Shown in pieces: positions 47,319-55,396 of a stretch of 64,000 nt of DNA (within the stretch, counting starts at the first letter, position 1; each line of letters opens with the position of its first letter). The stretch spans positions 62,001 through 126,000 of the forward strand of contig NZ_RQHV01000066.1 of the NCBI RefSeq assembly GCF_004771005.1, written 5' to 3'. The DNA comes from Leptospira ilyithenensis. Its GTDB lineage: Bacteria > Spirochaetota > Leptospiria > Leptospirales > Leptospiraceae. Under the pieces are notes generated by a model that made no database searches, was not told where the DNA came from, and was given only the letters and a program-made list of their open reading frames with translations. The translations under genes and the position numbers were made by a program.

Positions 47319-47915
47319 TTATTTCAAGCCAGTTGAAATCAACAAAGAGGCATCTTGGTTCATAAAAATATTTTTACCATGATGGAAAGTTTTTATTTCT
47401 ATCGTATTAAATCCTGCATCGGTAAGTAAGGATTTTAGATCCGTATGTGCAAATCCGTTATGTACATTCGGGTGGCTGACTTTTTCATTCTTATCAAAGT
47501 CAACAATAATTAACTTTCCATTTGTATTTAAGACCGAATAAAAACGTCTTAGTATCTTGTTAACATCCGGAATATGGAGAAGAACGAGTGAAACGATTAT
47601 TATATCCGCTTCAATGTTTGATGTGGTTTTAGTAAAATCAGAATCAATGACTTCCGCATTTTTTATGTTACCTTGAGTGATCTTTGCTTCTGTTATCTCC
47701 AGCATTTGTTCCGAAGAGTCCGTTAATAAGAGCTTATCAACCAAAGTAGATAACTCTAGTCCAACGAGTCCTGTACCACATCCGTAATCCAGCAGTGATT
47801 TATTTTTGCTCTCTTTTAGCTCCGGTTTGATGGCATTAACTATTATTTTCGCTAATTCTGTTCTTTCCTTTGTATCATATTTGTTTGCAATCTGATTGAA
47901 TATATTATTTTCCAT
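47319..47915 (-). CDS. Class I SAM-dependent methyltransferase, probably acquired
   Basis: 198 aa. SAM-binding motif I is LLDYGCGTGLVGLEL; motif post-I LTDSSEQMLEI and motif II DIIIVSLVLLHIPDV follow; the C-terminal half has KLIIVDFDKNEK. Substrate unknown; small-molecule methyltransferases of this size in Firmicutes look similar. Compared with neighbours it is richer in Asn, Ile and Lys with AT-ending codons, which suggests horizontal transfer. It stands alone between hairpin-rich DNA with an attC-like element and the thioesterase gene, as a single inserted gene would. Confidence 0.82.
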   Translation of the reverse strand: MENNIFNQIANKYDTKERTELAKIIVNAIKPELKESKNKSLLDYGCGTGLVGLELSTLVDKLLLTDSSEQMLEITEAKITQGNIKNAEVIDSDFTKTTSNIEADIIIVSLVLLHIPDVNKILRRFYSVLNTNGKLIIVDFDKNEKVSHPNVHNGFAHTDLKSLLTDAGFNTIEIKTFHHGKNIFMNQDASLLISTGLK

Positions 47916-48055
47916 AAAGTCGTTCTTTCGTTTTTATTTAAACTATCCATATCTCTTGATTGTTCGTTTTTTTTATATTTATGTCACTTTTACGATCTTA
48001 TTTTCTTTTTAAAAAATCATTCCCTCCCATTTCATTTTTAAAAATCCTGTGAGGT

Positions 48056-48553
48056 ATGTCACAACTCCCCCCTCCCAAGTCACCGAATAATTCTGCCGTC
48101 GAGACCCGCCATGTAGTTATGCCCGATCATGCGAATCATTACGGAACAGCTTTCGGAGGAGCCATCATGTCCTGGATTGATCTAATTGCTGTTATGGCAG
48201 CACAAAGACATTGTGGTAGGGAAGCGGTGACCGCAAGTATTGATCGGATCAATTTTATTTCCCCCATTCAAATAGGGGATTATGTTCATTTGAAAGCAAT
48301 GGTCAATTACGTAGGAAAAACTTCGATGGAAGTTGGTGTGCAAGTAAACAAAGAAAATCCATACACAGGGGAAAGCTTGCGTGCCACAACCGCCTACCTC
48401 TCGTTTGTTGCTTTGGATGGAAATAAAAAACCGACTCCGGTTCCGGAATTGATCTTGGAAACTCCTACGGAAATCCGTCGGTATGAAGAAGGAAAACTGC
48501 GAATTGAAACCGCAAAAGAGCTGGCAAGAAAAATCAAAGATAGCAGGATGTGA
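48056..48553 (+). CDS. Acyl-CoA thioesterase, hotdog fold (YciA-like)
   Basis: 165 aa. HVVMPDHANHYGTAFGGAIMSWID is the hotdog signature of YciA/BACH-type thioesterases with the catalytic Asp near the helix, and VTASIDRINFISPIQIGD with VGVQVNKENPYTGE complete the fold. It hydrolyses acyl-CoA thioesters, chain-length range unknown. The C-terminal helix is extended and basic (RIETAKELARKIKDSR). Monocistronic, divergent from the methyltransferase with a 140-nt AT-rich gap. Confidence 0.9.
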   Translation: MSQLPPPKSPNNSAVETRHVVMPDHANHYGTAFGGAIMSWIDLIAVMAAQRHCGREAVTASIDRINFISPIQIGDYVHLKAMVNYVGKTSMEVGVQVNKENPYTGESLRATTAYLSFVALDGNKKPTPVPELILETPTEIRRYEEGKLRIETAKELARKIKDSRM

Positions 48554-48590
48554 GATCGTCGGATTTTCGCTGATTCTATTGATTTTTTCC

Positions 48591-48803
48591 TCAACTCGGA
48601 GCATAATAAATAATCGCAACACCGATCAAAGCAATAGACGCTCCGATGATATCGAATTTATCGGGAATATAACTGTCAAATTTCCAAGCCTATAACGGTT
48701 TACTTTCATTGAGCCAAAGCCATACCAAACAACTTCCGCCGATTTCGTATATTCCGGCAAAAATAAAAATAGCGGCAGTCTTAAAGATTGTTATCTTTTC
48801 CAT
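48591..48803 (-). pseudogene. ynfA: Broken YnfA/UPF0060-family small membrane protein
   Basis: The frame starts MEKITIFKTAAIFIFAGIYE and continues with GGSCLVWLWLNESKPL, the first TM region of YnfA (IGGxxxVWLWL). Then comes an in-frame TAG, followed in the same frame by WKFDSYIPDKFDIIGASIAL and IGVAIIYYAPS, the last part of YnfA. Intact YnfA has ~108 residues; here only ~70 codons remain, so roughly 38 codons of the middle (TM2-TM3) are deleted at the TAG. The gene would have made a four-TM inner-membrane protein. It is just downstream of the gamma-carbonic anhydrase gene, which lies 36 nt upstream on the same strand. Confidence 0.85.
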
Positions 48804-48839
48804 TAAGTTTTATCATTTATCCGACGATTTAGTTATTTG

Positions 48840-49412
48840 TCAAATCCCCAAATTCTTTATGATCCCTTTTGCCTGCTCCACAAATAGAGCTTCTTCCTCT
48901 TCAGTATAAGGAACAAAAATCCCTTTTTGAAACCGGACTGCCAGATGGGCATATTCAATGCAACCCGCAACAGTTAACTCCGGTTTGGCTTTTCCTTCGT
49001 AAATTTTGACATCTCCGTTATTCGGTACAACCAAAGATCTTGGTGGGATTTTTTTCCCTCCTCGGATCATACAACCCGCTGCGATCTGGCAACCATCACC
49101 TATCACTGCTTTGTCGAGAACGATAGAACCGATGCCCACAAGTACACCGCGACCGATCGTACATCCGTGGATCATTACATTATGCCCCACAAGACTCCAG
49201 GCTCCGATGGAAATGGGAGAGCGGGAGTCGGTATGCAATGTGGAATTGTCCTGGATATTTACATAATCTCCCAATGCGATTTGATTCATATCCGCACGCA
49301 AAACGGCTCCCGGCCATAAGGAAACGGATTTACCGAATTTTAGCATTCCAAATGCAGTAGCCTCTGGGTGGATAAATGGGTCGGAAAATTCAGGAATTTC
49401 GGAATAGTTCAT
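48840..49412 (-). CDS. Gamma-carbonic-anhydrase-like hexapeptide-repeat protein
   Basis: 190 aa left-handed beta-helix protein: repeated [LIV]GxxxxI patterns from FGKSVSLWPGAVLRADMNQI through IGAWSLVGHNVMIHGCTIG and VGIGSIVLDKAVIGDG, with three His/Asp positions that could bind metal (HGCT, LHTDSRSP, GHNVMIHG). Relatives include YrdA/CaiE/PaaY-type proteins, which bind zinc or iron and may act as carbonic anhydrases or thioesterases. Full length for the family. No membrane segment. Confidence 0.9.
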   Translation of the reverse strand: MNYSEIPEFSDPFIHPEATAFGMLKFGKSVSLWPGAVLRADMNQIALGDYVNIQDNSTLHTDSRSPISIGAWSLVGHNVMIHGCTIGRGVLVGIGSIVLDKAVIGDGCQIAAGCMIRGGKKIPPRSLVVPNNGDVKIYEGKAKPELTVAGCIEYAHLAVRFQKGIFVPYTEEEEALFVEQAKGIIKNLGI

Positions 49413-49516
49413 AGATTATGAGTCATTCAACAGTGATTTTCCAATTGTTTCAAATTTTTTAAATATTTGGGAACCTTTTCTTTTCTTCGGGGTTTAATCA
49501 TTAGTAAGGAGTAAAA

Positions 49517-50047
49517 ATGAAAGAATTCCCCGTAAAGACGATGTTTTTGGTGACCATGTGCACTTACATGAGTTTGAGTGCCGAGCCTCCACCACCGCCT
49601 CCACCGGGACCTTTTATGGGACCACCACTTGGAATCATCTTTCCTTTCCCTGATCCGGAAGGAAAGGAATTCGAAAAATTAGCACAGGATTTGAAGCTTA
49701 CCAAAGAAAAAAAAGAAAAGATCAAGTCTTCTTTGGATAAAAAAGAGAGTCTTCTAAAAGAGAAAGTGGACAAAATGTTACCTCTGCATGAAGATTTAAG
49801 ATCCATTTTGGAATCCGAAAAAGTTGACTTAGCGGTTGTTAAATCAAAATTACAGGAAATCAGCAATACTCAATTAGACATCCGGATGATTCAAATCCAG
49901 GGAAGGCTTGAATTTGAATCCCAATTGAATCCGGAGCAAAAAGATACACTAAAGACCATTAACAAAAAACGTATGGAAACCATGCGGTCCAGAAGAGAAC
50001 CTTTTTCCGGTCCGGATCGTTTGGAATGTGTAGAACCTAAAAAATGA
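49517..50047 (+). CDS. CpxP/Spy-like periplasmic protein
   Basis: 176 aa. A signal peptide (MKEFPVKTMFLVTMCTYMSLSA) precedes a proline stretch (PPPPPPPGP), then a helical hairpin rich in K/E with LKLTKEKKEKIK and LNPEQKDTLKTI, equivalent to the two LTxxQ motifs of CpxP/Spy/heavy-metal resistance proteins. AAGGAG at 49506-49511 gives a strong start. Its stop overlaps the sigma factor start (ATGA), so this envelope protein is made together with an ECF sigma and likely anti-sigma factor, suggesting an envelope or metal stress sensor. Confidence 0.75.
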   Translation: MKEFPVKTMFLVTMCTYMSLSAEPPPPPPPGPFMGPPLGIIFPFPDPEGKEFEKLAQDLKLTKEKKEKIKSSLDKKESLLKEKVDKMLPLHEDLRSILESEKVDLAVVKSKLQEISNTQLDIRMIQIQGRLEFESQLNPEQKDTLKTINKKRMETMRSRREPFSGPDRLECVEPKK

Positions 50048-50583
50048 CCGAAAACGAATTAGTTCATTCTATCGAAGAGAGTAAAACGACTGTTCTTCGG
50101 GCGATTCAGAAGAATCTGCCCGAGGATCTTTTTTCTTTCGTCGAAGATGTAACTCAAGAGACTTATCTGAGATATTATCTTGCGTTTAAAGAAAAACCTC
50201 CGTTAGCTGGAGAGTCCCTTCACAAATGGCTTTATGTTGTAGCGCGCAATGAGTGCAGAAGGGCTTGGAGAGATAACAAAAAAACGGGAAGTCTGCCGTT
50301 TCAAATATCGGATGATCTTACCGGAATCGAATCTTTGTATTCGTTTCCTACAGTGGAAATCGATCATGAGAACAGGGACAAATGGGTGAGAGCGCAAATC
50401 AACGAATTACCGGAACCGTTTCGTCAAACTACGTTGTATCGCTTGGCGGGACATAAGGTAAATAAAATAGCCCAACAGTTAGGAGTTTCCGCAGGCACTG
50501 TAAAATCAAGGCTTGCTCGGGGACGGGAAATGCTTGCAAGATTAATGAATAAAAATCAAAAAGAACAGGAGCTGGATTTATGA
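50044..50583 (+). CDS. ECF-type RNA polymerase sigma factor
   Basis: 179 aa. Region 2 near residues 25-95 (VEDVTQETYLRYYLAFKEK, LHKWLYVVARNECRRAWRDN) recognises the -10 element; region 4 near 125-170 contains LPEPFRQTTLYRLAGHKVNKIAQQLGVSAGTVKSRLARGREML, the -35-binding helix-turn-helix. No extra domains. Overlaps both neighbours by 4 nt. The usual ECF logic would have the downstream membrane protein as its anti-sigma factor. Confidence 0.92.
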   Translation: MTENELVHSIEESKTTVLRAIQKNLPEDLFSFVEDVTQETYLRYYLAFKEKPPLAGESLHKWLYVVARNECRRAWRDNKKTGSLPFQISDDLTGIESLYSFPTVEIDHENRDKWVRAQINELPEPFRQTTLYRLAGHKVNKIAQQLGVSAGTVKSRLARGREMLARLMNKNQKEQELDL

Positions 50584-50915
50584 ACGAAAATTTGAAATCT
50601 AATTTAGACCAAACCATTGATCAATTGATCCAAGATCCGCAATTTTCGAAAAGGGTAGCTTCCCGTGTTTTGAAAGCAGCGGAACAACGATTGGTTCCCG
50701 CCAATAATGGCTTTCCTATTAAGTGGATTTATGCGGTGGCGAGTGCTTTCTTTTTTGCCATAGGGATTTCTCAATTTTTAAATTTTGAGATGGAAGAGGA
50801 AAATTACAGTCCGCTTTCCCAAGATTCTGCGATAGAGATTTCCGCACCTGAAAAATCGGAATCTTTATGGGAAGAAACGGATTCGATTATACTTACTACC
50901 TTCGGATCCCGCTGA
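50580..50915 (+). CDS. Putative anti-sigma factor, single TM
   Basis: 111 aa. The N-terminal ~50 residues are cytoplasmic and helical (LDQTIDQLIQDPQFSKRVASRVLKA), one TM follows (WIYAVASAFFFAIGISQFL), and a short acidic periplasmic tail ends the protein. No zinc-binding HxxxCxxC motif of ZAS type is visible, so anti-sigma function rests on position and topology. Translationally coupled to the sigma gene. Confidence 0.65.
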   Translation: MNENLKSNLDQTIDQLIQDPQFSKRVASRVLKAAEQRLVPANNGFPIKWIYAVASAFFFAIGISQFLNFEMEEENYSPLSQDSAIEISAPEKSESLWEETDSIILTTFGSR

Positions 50916-50922
50916 TCAACCC

Positions 50923-52911
50923 TTAAACAAATCTATCAATCTCACATCCGACGATTGTAATATCGTCTTGGTGTGAGTTTTCCATAATGAACTGTTCTAG
51001 ATTTTCAACAATCGATCTGATACTTTCATCTAATGAAAGTTTATCTGATTCCTGCAATATTTCATAAAGACGTTGTTCTCCGAAAATTTCGCGGGACTTA
51101 TTGAATTGTTCAAATGCACCGTCCGTATAGAGATAGATACGGTCTCCTTCTTCTAAAAAATACTCCGTACATTTATAGATGGTATGATCCATAAGGCCGA
51201 TGATTTTCCCTGTTCTAGGTAGAATTTTTTTCTCACCTGCACGGAGATGGATTTGATCCGGATGACCTGCGGATGCAAAATAAAGTTTTCTTTTTTTCAG
51301 ATCAATGTCACAAACCGCACAGGTAAATATGGTTTGTACATTATGGTACTTATTGATAAAAATCTGATTCAAATGAAAGATAAGATCATTGGGAGAATCG
51401 TACATGATCTTCAGAGATTCATATTCCGCCTTGATCGCCATCGTAATGAGTGCCGCTTGGATTCCATGACCTGTTGCGTCCGCGATAAAAATCCGGTAAT
51501 GATCGGAATTCACCTCAGTCATATCGTAAAAATCGCCGCCCACTTCATTCATGGATTGATAAAAAGATCCGAATTTGATCCGGTTGTCACTGATTGGGGT
51601 TTGCGAAAAGAAGGTTTGTTGTATTCTTTTCGCAACGTTCAAGTCCTTTCGGATATTGAATAAGGACTCATCCAGGATTTTAGTTCTTTCCCTTACCTTC
51701 TCTTCCAAAGTGATCAAAGCTTCTTCCTGTGCTTTTACTTTTTCCTCTTTTAATTGATTGATCTTGCTTGCAAGCGCGAGAGAAAGTATGCCCGCTTCCA
51801 AAGTAGAACCGATTTGATTGGAATAAATTGTGATCAGGTTTGCAGGCAATAGTCCATTTTGCATAAGAGTATATAGTAAAATACCGACAAGAAGAGTACT
51901 CCATCCCAACAAAAATAATTTTGCCCGTTTGTTTCCCGAACTATAATTCAATAGAGCAACACCAAACACTGATACTACGAATATCTGAGCTATCAAATTT
52001 GCCATTCGGACCAGGTAGTTTAATCCTAGAAAAGGAAATCCGAAGAGTAAGTATAAGAAGGTTGCCGATATAAGAACCCAAAGAATCCGATGGGAACGCG
52101 GATTAAAATCTTTTAAGTTCAGGGATTGTTGTGCAAACCTCCATCCGAAGATAACTGAAAAACAAATAATGAAACTCCCGCTTCGATTATGAATTTCGGG
52201 ATGATCATAAGTTAGAAACTGATTGAGGATTCCATTCAAATAGGCTTGTACACACAGATGGGTAAAGATGGAGATGGAATAAAGTATATATACTCCCTCT
52301 TTCAGAATAAAATAGATGAAGAGATTGTAAAGAACCATGATAAAAATGGTTCCATAAAAAAAACCGAGAATCATATTCTCCCGATTTTCTTTCAGATAAA
52401 ATGCTTCCTTTGTAAAAAAACGAAGCGTATAACTAATATTTGATGTTGACTTTGTTTTTACGAAAAATATCTTTTTTTCTCCAATAGGCCATTCCAATTC
52501 GAAAGCGACTGACTTGGAAAAAGTATCCCATTGCGTATGAGGAGTGAAATCTCCACCTTTTTTGATCGGTATGATGTTTCCTTTTTCATAAACGATCACT
52601 TCGTCCAAATGGGCATTGCCCAAATCGAAGATAATTTTACCGGAAGAAGAATGATTTGTTGCTTCGATTCGCAACCAAACCGCTTCCGATCGAAATCCGA
52701 ATGCCAGATTATTTTTTAGAACAGCTGTAAATGGAATTTTTCCATCCGAATCCGAAACGAAATAATTTAAATTATAAAAGGAAGAGGTTTCCGTTATATA
52801 ACCGATCTTTTGCGGAATGAAAGTATCGTTCTTAAGATATTTTTGAATTTGTAATTGGGAACAGGAAACAACTAATAGAAAAGGTATGATCCTAACCAAT
52901 CGAGCAAACAT
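50923..52911 (-). CDS. 7TM-DISM receptor with SpoIIE-type phosphatase, lipoprotein
   Basis: 662 aa. The leader ends in a lipobox-like VVSC (Cys17). A periplasmic 7TMR-DISM extracellular domain (~40-165) is followed by seven TMs (starting about FFYGTIFIMVLYNLFIYFIL), a coiled-coil linker (~390-430), and a PP2C/SpoIIE phosphatase domain: DADATGH-type metal site seen as FIADATGHGIQAAL, and LYTDGAFEQ. Such proteins dephosphorylate anti-sigma-factor antagonists in partner-switch pathways, controlled by an outside signal. No partner anti-sigma antagonist lies adjacent. Divergence from pheT: a 14-bp GAATTCATGAATTC palindrome sits in the 46-nt gap. Confidence 0.88.
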   Translation of the reverse strand: MFARLVRIIPFLLVVSCSQLQIQKYLKNDTFIPQKIGYITETSSFYNLNYFVSDSDGKIPFTAVLKNNLAFGFRSEAVWLRIEATNHSSSGKIIFDLGNAHLDEVIVYEKGNIIPIKKGGDFTPHTQWDTFSKSVAFELEWPIGEKKIFFVKTKSTSNISYTLRFFTKEAFYLKENRENMILGFFYGTIFIMVLYNLFIYFILKEGVYILYSISIFTHLCVQAYLNGILNQFLTYDHPEIHNRSGSFIICFSVIFGWRFAQQSLNLKDFNPRSHRILWVLISATFLYLLFGFPFLGLNYLVRMANLIAQIFVVSVFGVALLNYSSGNKRAKLFLLGWSTLLVGILLYTLMQNGLLPANLITIYSNQIGSTLEAGILSLALASKINQLKEEKVKAQEEALITLEEKVRERTKILDESLFNIRKDLNVAKRIQQTFFSQTPISDNRIKFGSFYQSMNEVGGDFYDMTEVNSDHYRIFIADATGHGIQAALITMAIKAEYESLKIMYDSPNDLIFHLNQIFINKYHNVQTIFTCAVCDIDLKKRKLYFASAGHPDQIHLRAGEKKILPRTGKIIGLMDHTIYKCTEYFLEEGDRIYLYTDGAFEQFNKSREIFGEQRLYEILQESDKLSLDESIRSIVENLEQFIMENSHQDDITIVGCEIDRFV

Positions 52912-52957
52912 AAGTCTTCTCGATTGAATTCATGAATTCGACTTTGTCAAAGAGAAT

Positions 52958-55354
52958 TTAACGAAGGGTCAGTCCCGATTTTTCCGCAAGTTTTACCAAC
53001 TCATCGGAAAGTTCTTTGAACCTTTCTTGGGTAAAAGTTTTTTCATACGACATAAGACGAAATCTGTATGTCACTGATTTTTTCCCTTCTCCCAAATTGC
53101 CTCCTCGGAAAATCGTATGAACCCAACCTGTCTCTATTTCAGGAATGTTTTTGCTTTTGACTAGATTCAGATAATAATCCGTTGATTCCGTTTCATTCAT
53201 TAGAATGGAAAGATCCAATTGACCTTGCGGAAAGGAAGAAGGAGCTTTGAAATGGCTTTGTCTTCCTTCTTTTTCCCAAACTTCCAAAAGATTCAACAGG
53301 TTGATTTTACCGACAAACGCCCGTTTTTTGAGATTGTATTTGTCGGCAAATCTGGAATGTAAAATACCCATTTCAATGATCGTCTTGTCTTCAACCTTAT
53401 AGGAAAGTCCTGCGTTCGGATGCAAATAAGGCAAACTTTCTTTTGTCCAAAGTCCGGATCGTACATTCAATACTTCGAAGATCCGGGATATTTTATGTCG
53501 AAGGGACACAAATTCGGAATCAATAGTTTGGTAATCATTTTGTTTTGCCGAAGAAAGACTGATGAAACCGATCCAACGGTTTTCCAAAGCGAGTTCATTT
53601 TCATTTAACTTATGATAGGTGCGACCGACTTCAAATAAATCGACGATTTCAAAACGATCTTGATTGTTTGCCGCTTGTTTGATGAGTCCCGGCAAAAGTG
53701 AAGCTCTGAGAACGGAATATTCTTCCGGCATTTCGTTTGCTATTCCCAGAATGTTTTTTTCTTTTTCTCCTTCTATTTTTGATTCTTCCGAAGAAGAAAA
53801 AGAGTAATTATAAACTTCATGGAATGTCAGATTGTTTGCAAAGAACGCTTTCGTTCTTCTTTCCAATTCCCGCAAAGGATTTCGGATAGGGGTCTCGACT
53901 GCCAACGCCAAAGGTTGCACCGGTATGGAAGCGTAACCTATCGTGCGGCCGATTTCTTCGACTAAATCTTCAGGTATTGTGACATCGTAATTTTGACGGA
54001 ACTTGGGAACTTCCACTTCTATCGAATCTCCCGAGGTTTTTACTGCAAACCCGAGTTTTTCCAGGATCTTTTGAATTTCCACAAGACTTATGTCTTTGCC
54101 GAGTTTGGAATGAAGAAAACGCAATGTGGTTTCGATGATTACTTTTTTAGAAGCGGTATGGTTGAACCCTTGCGGTTCAAATCCTTTTGCATCCGGATTT
54201 CCATTTTCGCGTAATAGTTGTAAGGTGCGTGCAATCACTGGCAAACATGTGGAAGAATCCAAACCTTTTTCGTAACGAACGGCTGATTCCGAACGAATGG
54301 AGGTTTTTCGAATGGATTTGCGAACATCCTCTCGTTTGAATACTGCGGATTCCAAAACCAAGTCTACAGTGCTTTCGCCGACAGCGCTGTCTTTTCCTCC
54401 CATTACCCCTGCAATGGCAACCGGATCGGAGCCGTTTCTGATCAGTAGTATATCTGGTGTTAGTTTTTGATCGGAATCATCCAATAGGCCGAAAGATTCG
54501 TCTTGTTTTGCAAAATCGACTTGAAACTCGGTCGATTTTAATTTGACCCGATCGAAAAAATGAGTCGGTTGACCAACCTCTAACAAAAGATAGTTGGAGA
54601 CGTCGACAACATTATTGATGGATCGGATCCCGCATTTTTCCAAACGGGATTTGATCTTTAGGTTGGACGGAGCGATCTTTATTTTGGGAATGGATGCAAC
54701 GTTATAGGAATGTGCGTTCCCGTTTGACTTTACCGTCAAACCGTCGTTTCCTTTTTGGAAATCTTCTTTTGCGGAAAGCGGTTCGAAATGAAGAGGAATT
54801 TCCAATTGGGAAGAAAGCTCTCTTGCAAATCCGAAATGGCTCCAAAGATCCGGTCTATGTGTGATGGATTTGTTATCAATGGTAAGGATGGTGTCTTCCC
54901 AATTGAAGAGTTTACGGATGGAAATTCCAAGCTCTGTAGAGCTTGGAAAAATCAAAACCCTGGAGGAAACTTCCGCAAGTCCCAATTCTTTTTCCGAACA
55001 GTACATTCCTTCGGAAGGAACTCCTCGTAATTCGGAAGATAAAATTTCTTTGCCGTCGAGCTTTGTTCCGGGAAGTGCGAGAGGAACGATATCGCCTTCT
55101 TTGACATTCGTGGCACCGGTCACGATCTGGTATTTTTTTTTGCCATCGGTACATTCGGTGACTTGTAGTTTTTCAGCGTTGGGATGTTTTGATAATGAGG
55201 AAATTTTTACAGTAATAACTGATCTTAGGTGGTGTTTGTATTCTTCAATATCGTCTATCTCGCAGACGGATGTATTGATTTTTTCAATGACGGCATCGAA
55301 AGGGACAGAATTTAACGGAAGAAAGTCGTTTAGCCAGTGAAGAGAGAGTTTCAA
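52958..55354 (-). CDS. pheT: Phenylalanyl-tRNA synthetase beta subunit
   Basis: 798 aa. Domain order: N-terminal region with EMAP-like tRNA-binding domain (KISSLSKHPNAEKLQVTEC), B3/B4 editing domain (SITHRPDLWSHFGFARELS and IRSINNVVDVSNYLLLEVGQP), B5 (KVIIETTLRFLHSKLGKD), the catalytic-like core, and the C-terminal FDX-ACB domain (RFKELSDELVKLAEKSGL). Together with PheS it charges tRNA-Phe. pheS is not next to it in this window. Confidence 0.97.
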   Translation of the reverse strand: MKLSLHWLNDFLPLNSVPFDAVIEKINTSVCEIDDIEEYKHHLRSVITVKISSLSKHPNAEKLQVTECTDGKKKYQIVTGATNVKEGDIVPLALPGTKLDGKEILSSELRGVPSEGMYCSEKELGLAEVSSRVLIFPSSTELGISIRKLFNWEDTILTIDNKSITHRPDLWSHFGFARELSSQLEIPLHFEPLSAKEDFQKGNDGLTVKSNGNAHSYNVASIPKIKIAPSNLKIKSRLEKCGIRSINNVVDVSNYLLLEVGQPTHFFDRVKLKSTEFQVDFAKQDESFGLLDDSDQKLTPDILLIRNGSDPVAIAGVMGGKDSAVGESTVDLVLESAVFKREDVRKSIRKTSIRSESAVRYEKGLDSSTCLPVIARTLQLLRENGNPDAKGFEPQGFNHTASKKVIIETTLRFLHSKLGKDISLVEIQKILEKLGFAVKTSGDSIEVEVPKFRQNYDVTIPEDLVEEIGRTIGYASIPVQPLALAVETPIRNPLRELERRTKAFFANNLTFHEVYNYSFSSSEESKIEGEKEKNILGIANEMPEEYSVLRASLLPGLIKQAANNQDRFEIVDLFEVGRTYHKLNENELALENRWIGFISLSSAKQNDYQTIDSEFVSLRHKISRIFEVLNVRSGLWTKESLPYLHPNAGLSYKVEDKTIIEMGILHSRFADKYNLKKRAFVGKINLLNLLEVWEKEGRQSHFKAPSSFPQGQLDLSILMNETESTDYYLNLVKSKNIPEIETGWVHTIFRGGNLGEGKKSVTYRFRLMSYEKTFTQERFKELSDELVKLAEKSGLTLR

Positions 55355-55396
55355 GCGGTTTCCTTAAGTGTAGGAAACCGAGAGATTAGGAAGGGG

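Noticed and set aside
52927..52940. GAATTCATGAATTC palindrome as an operator
   Set aside because: Single occurrence in the window and low complexity; no second half-site or regulator to support it.
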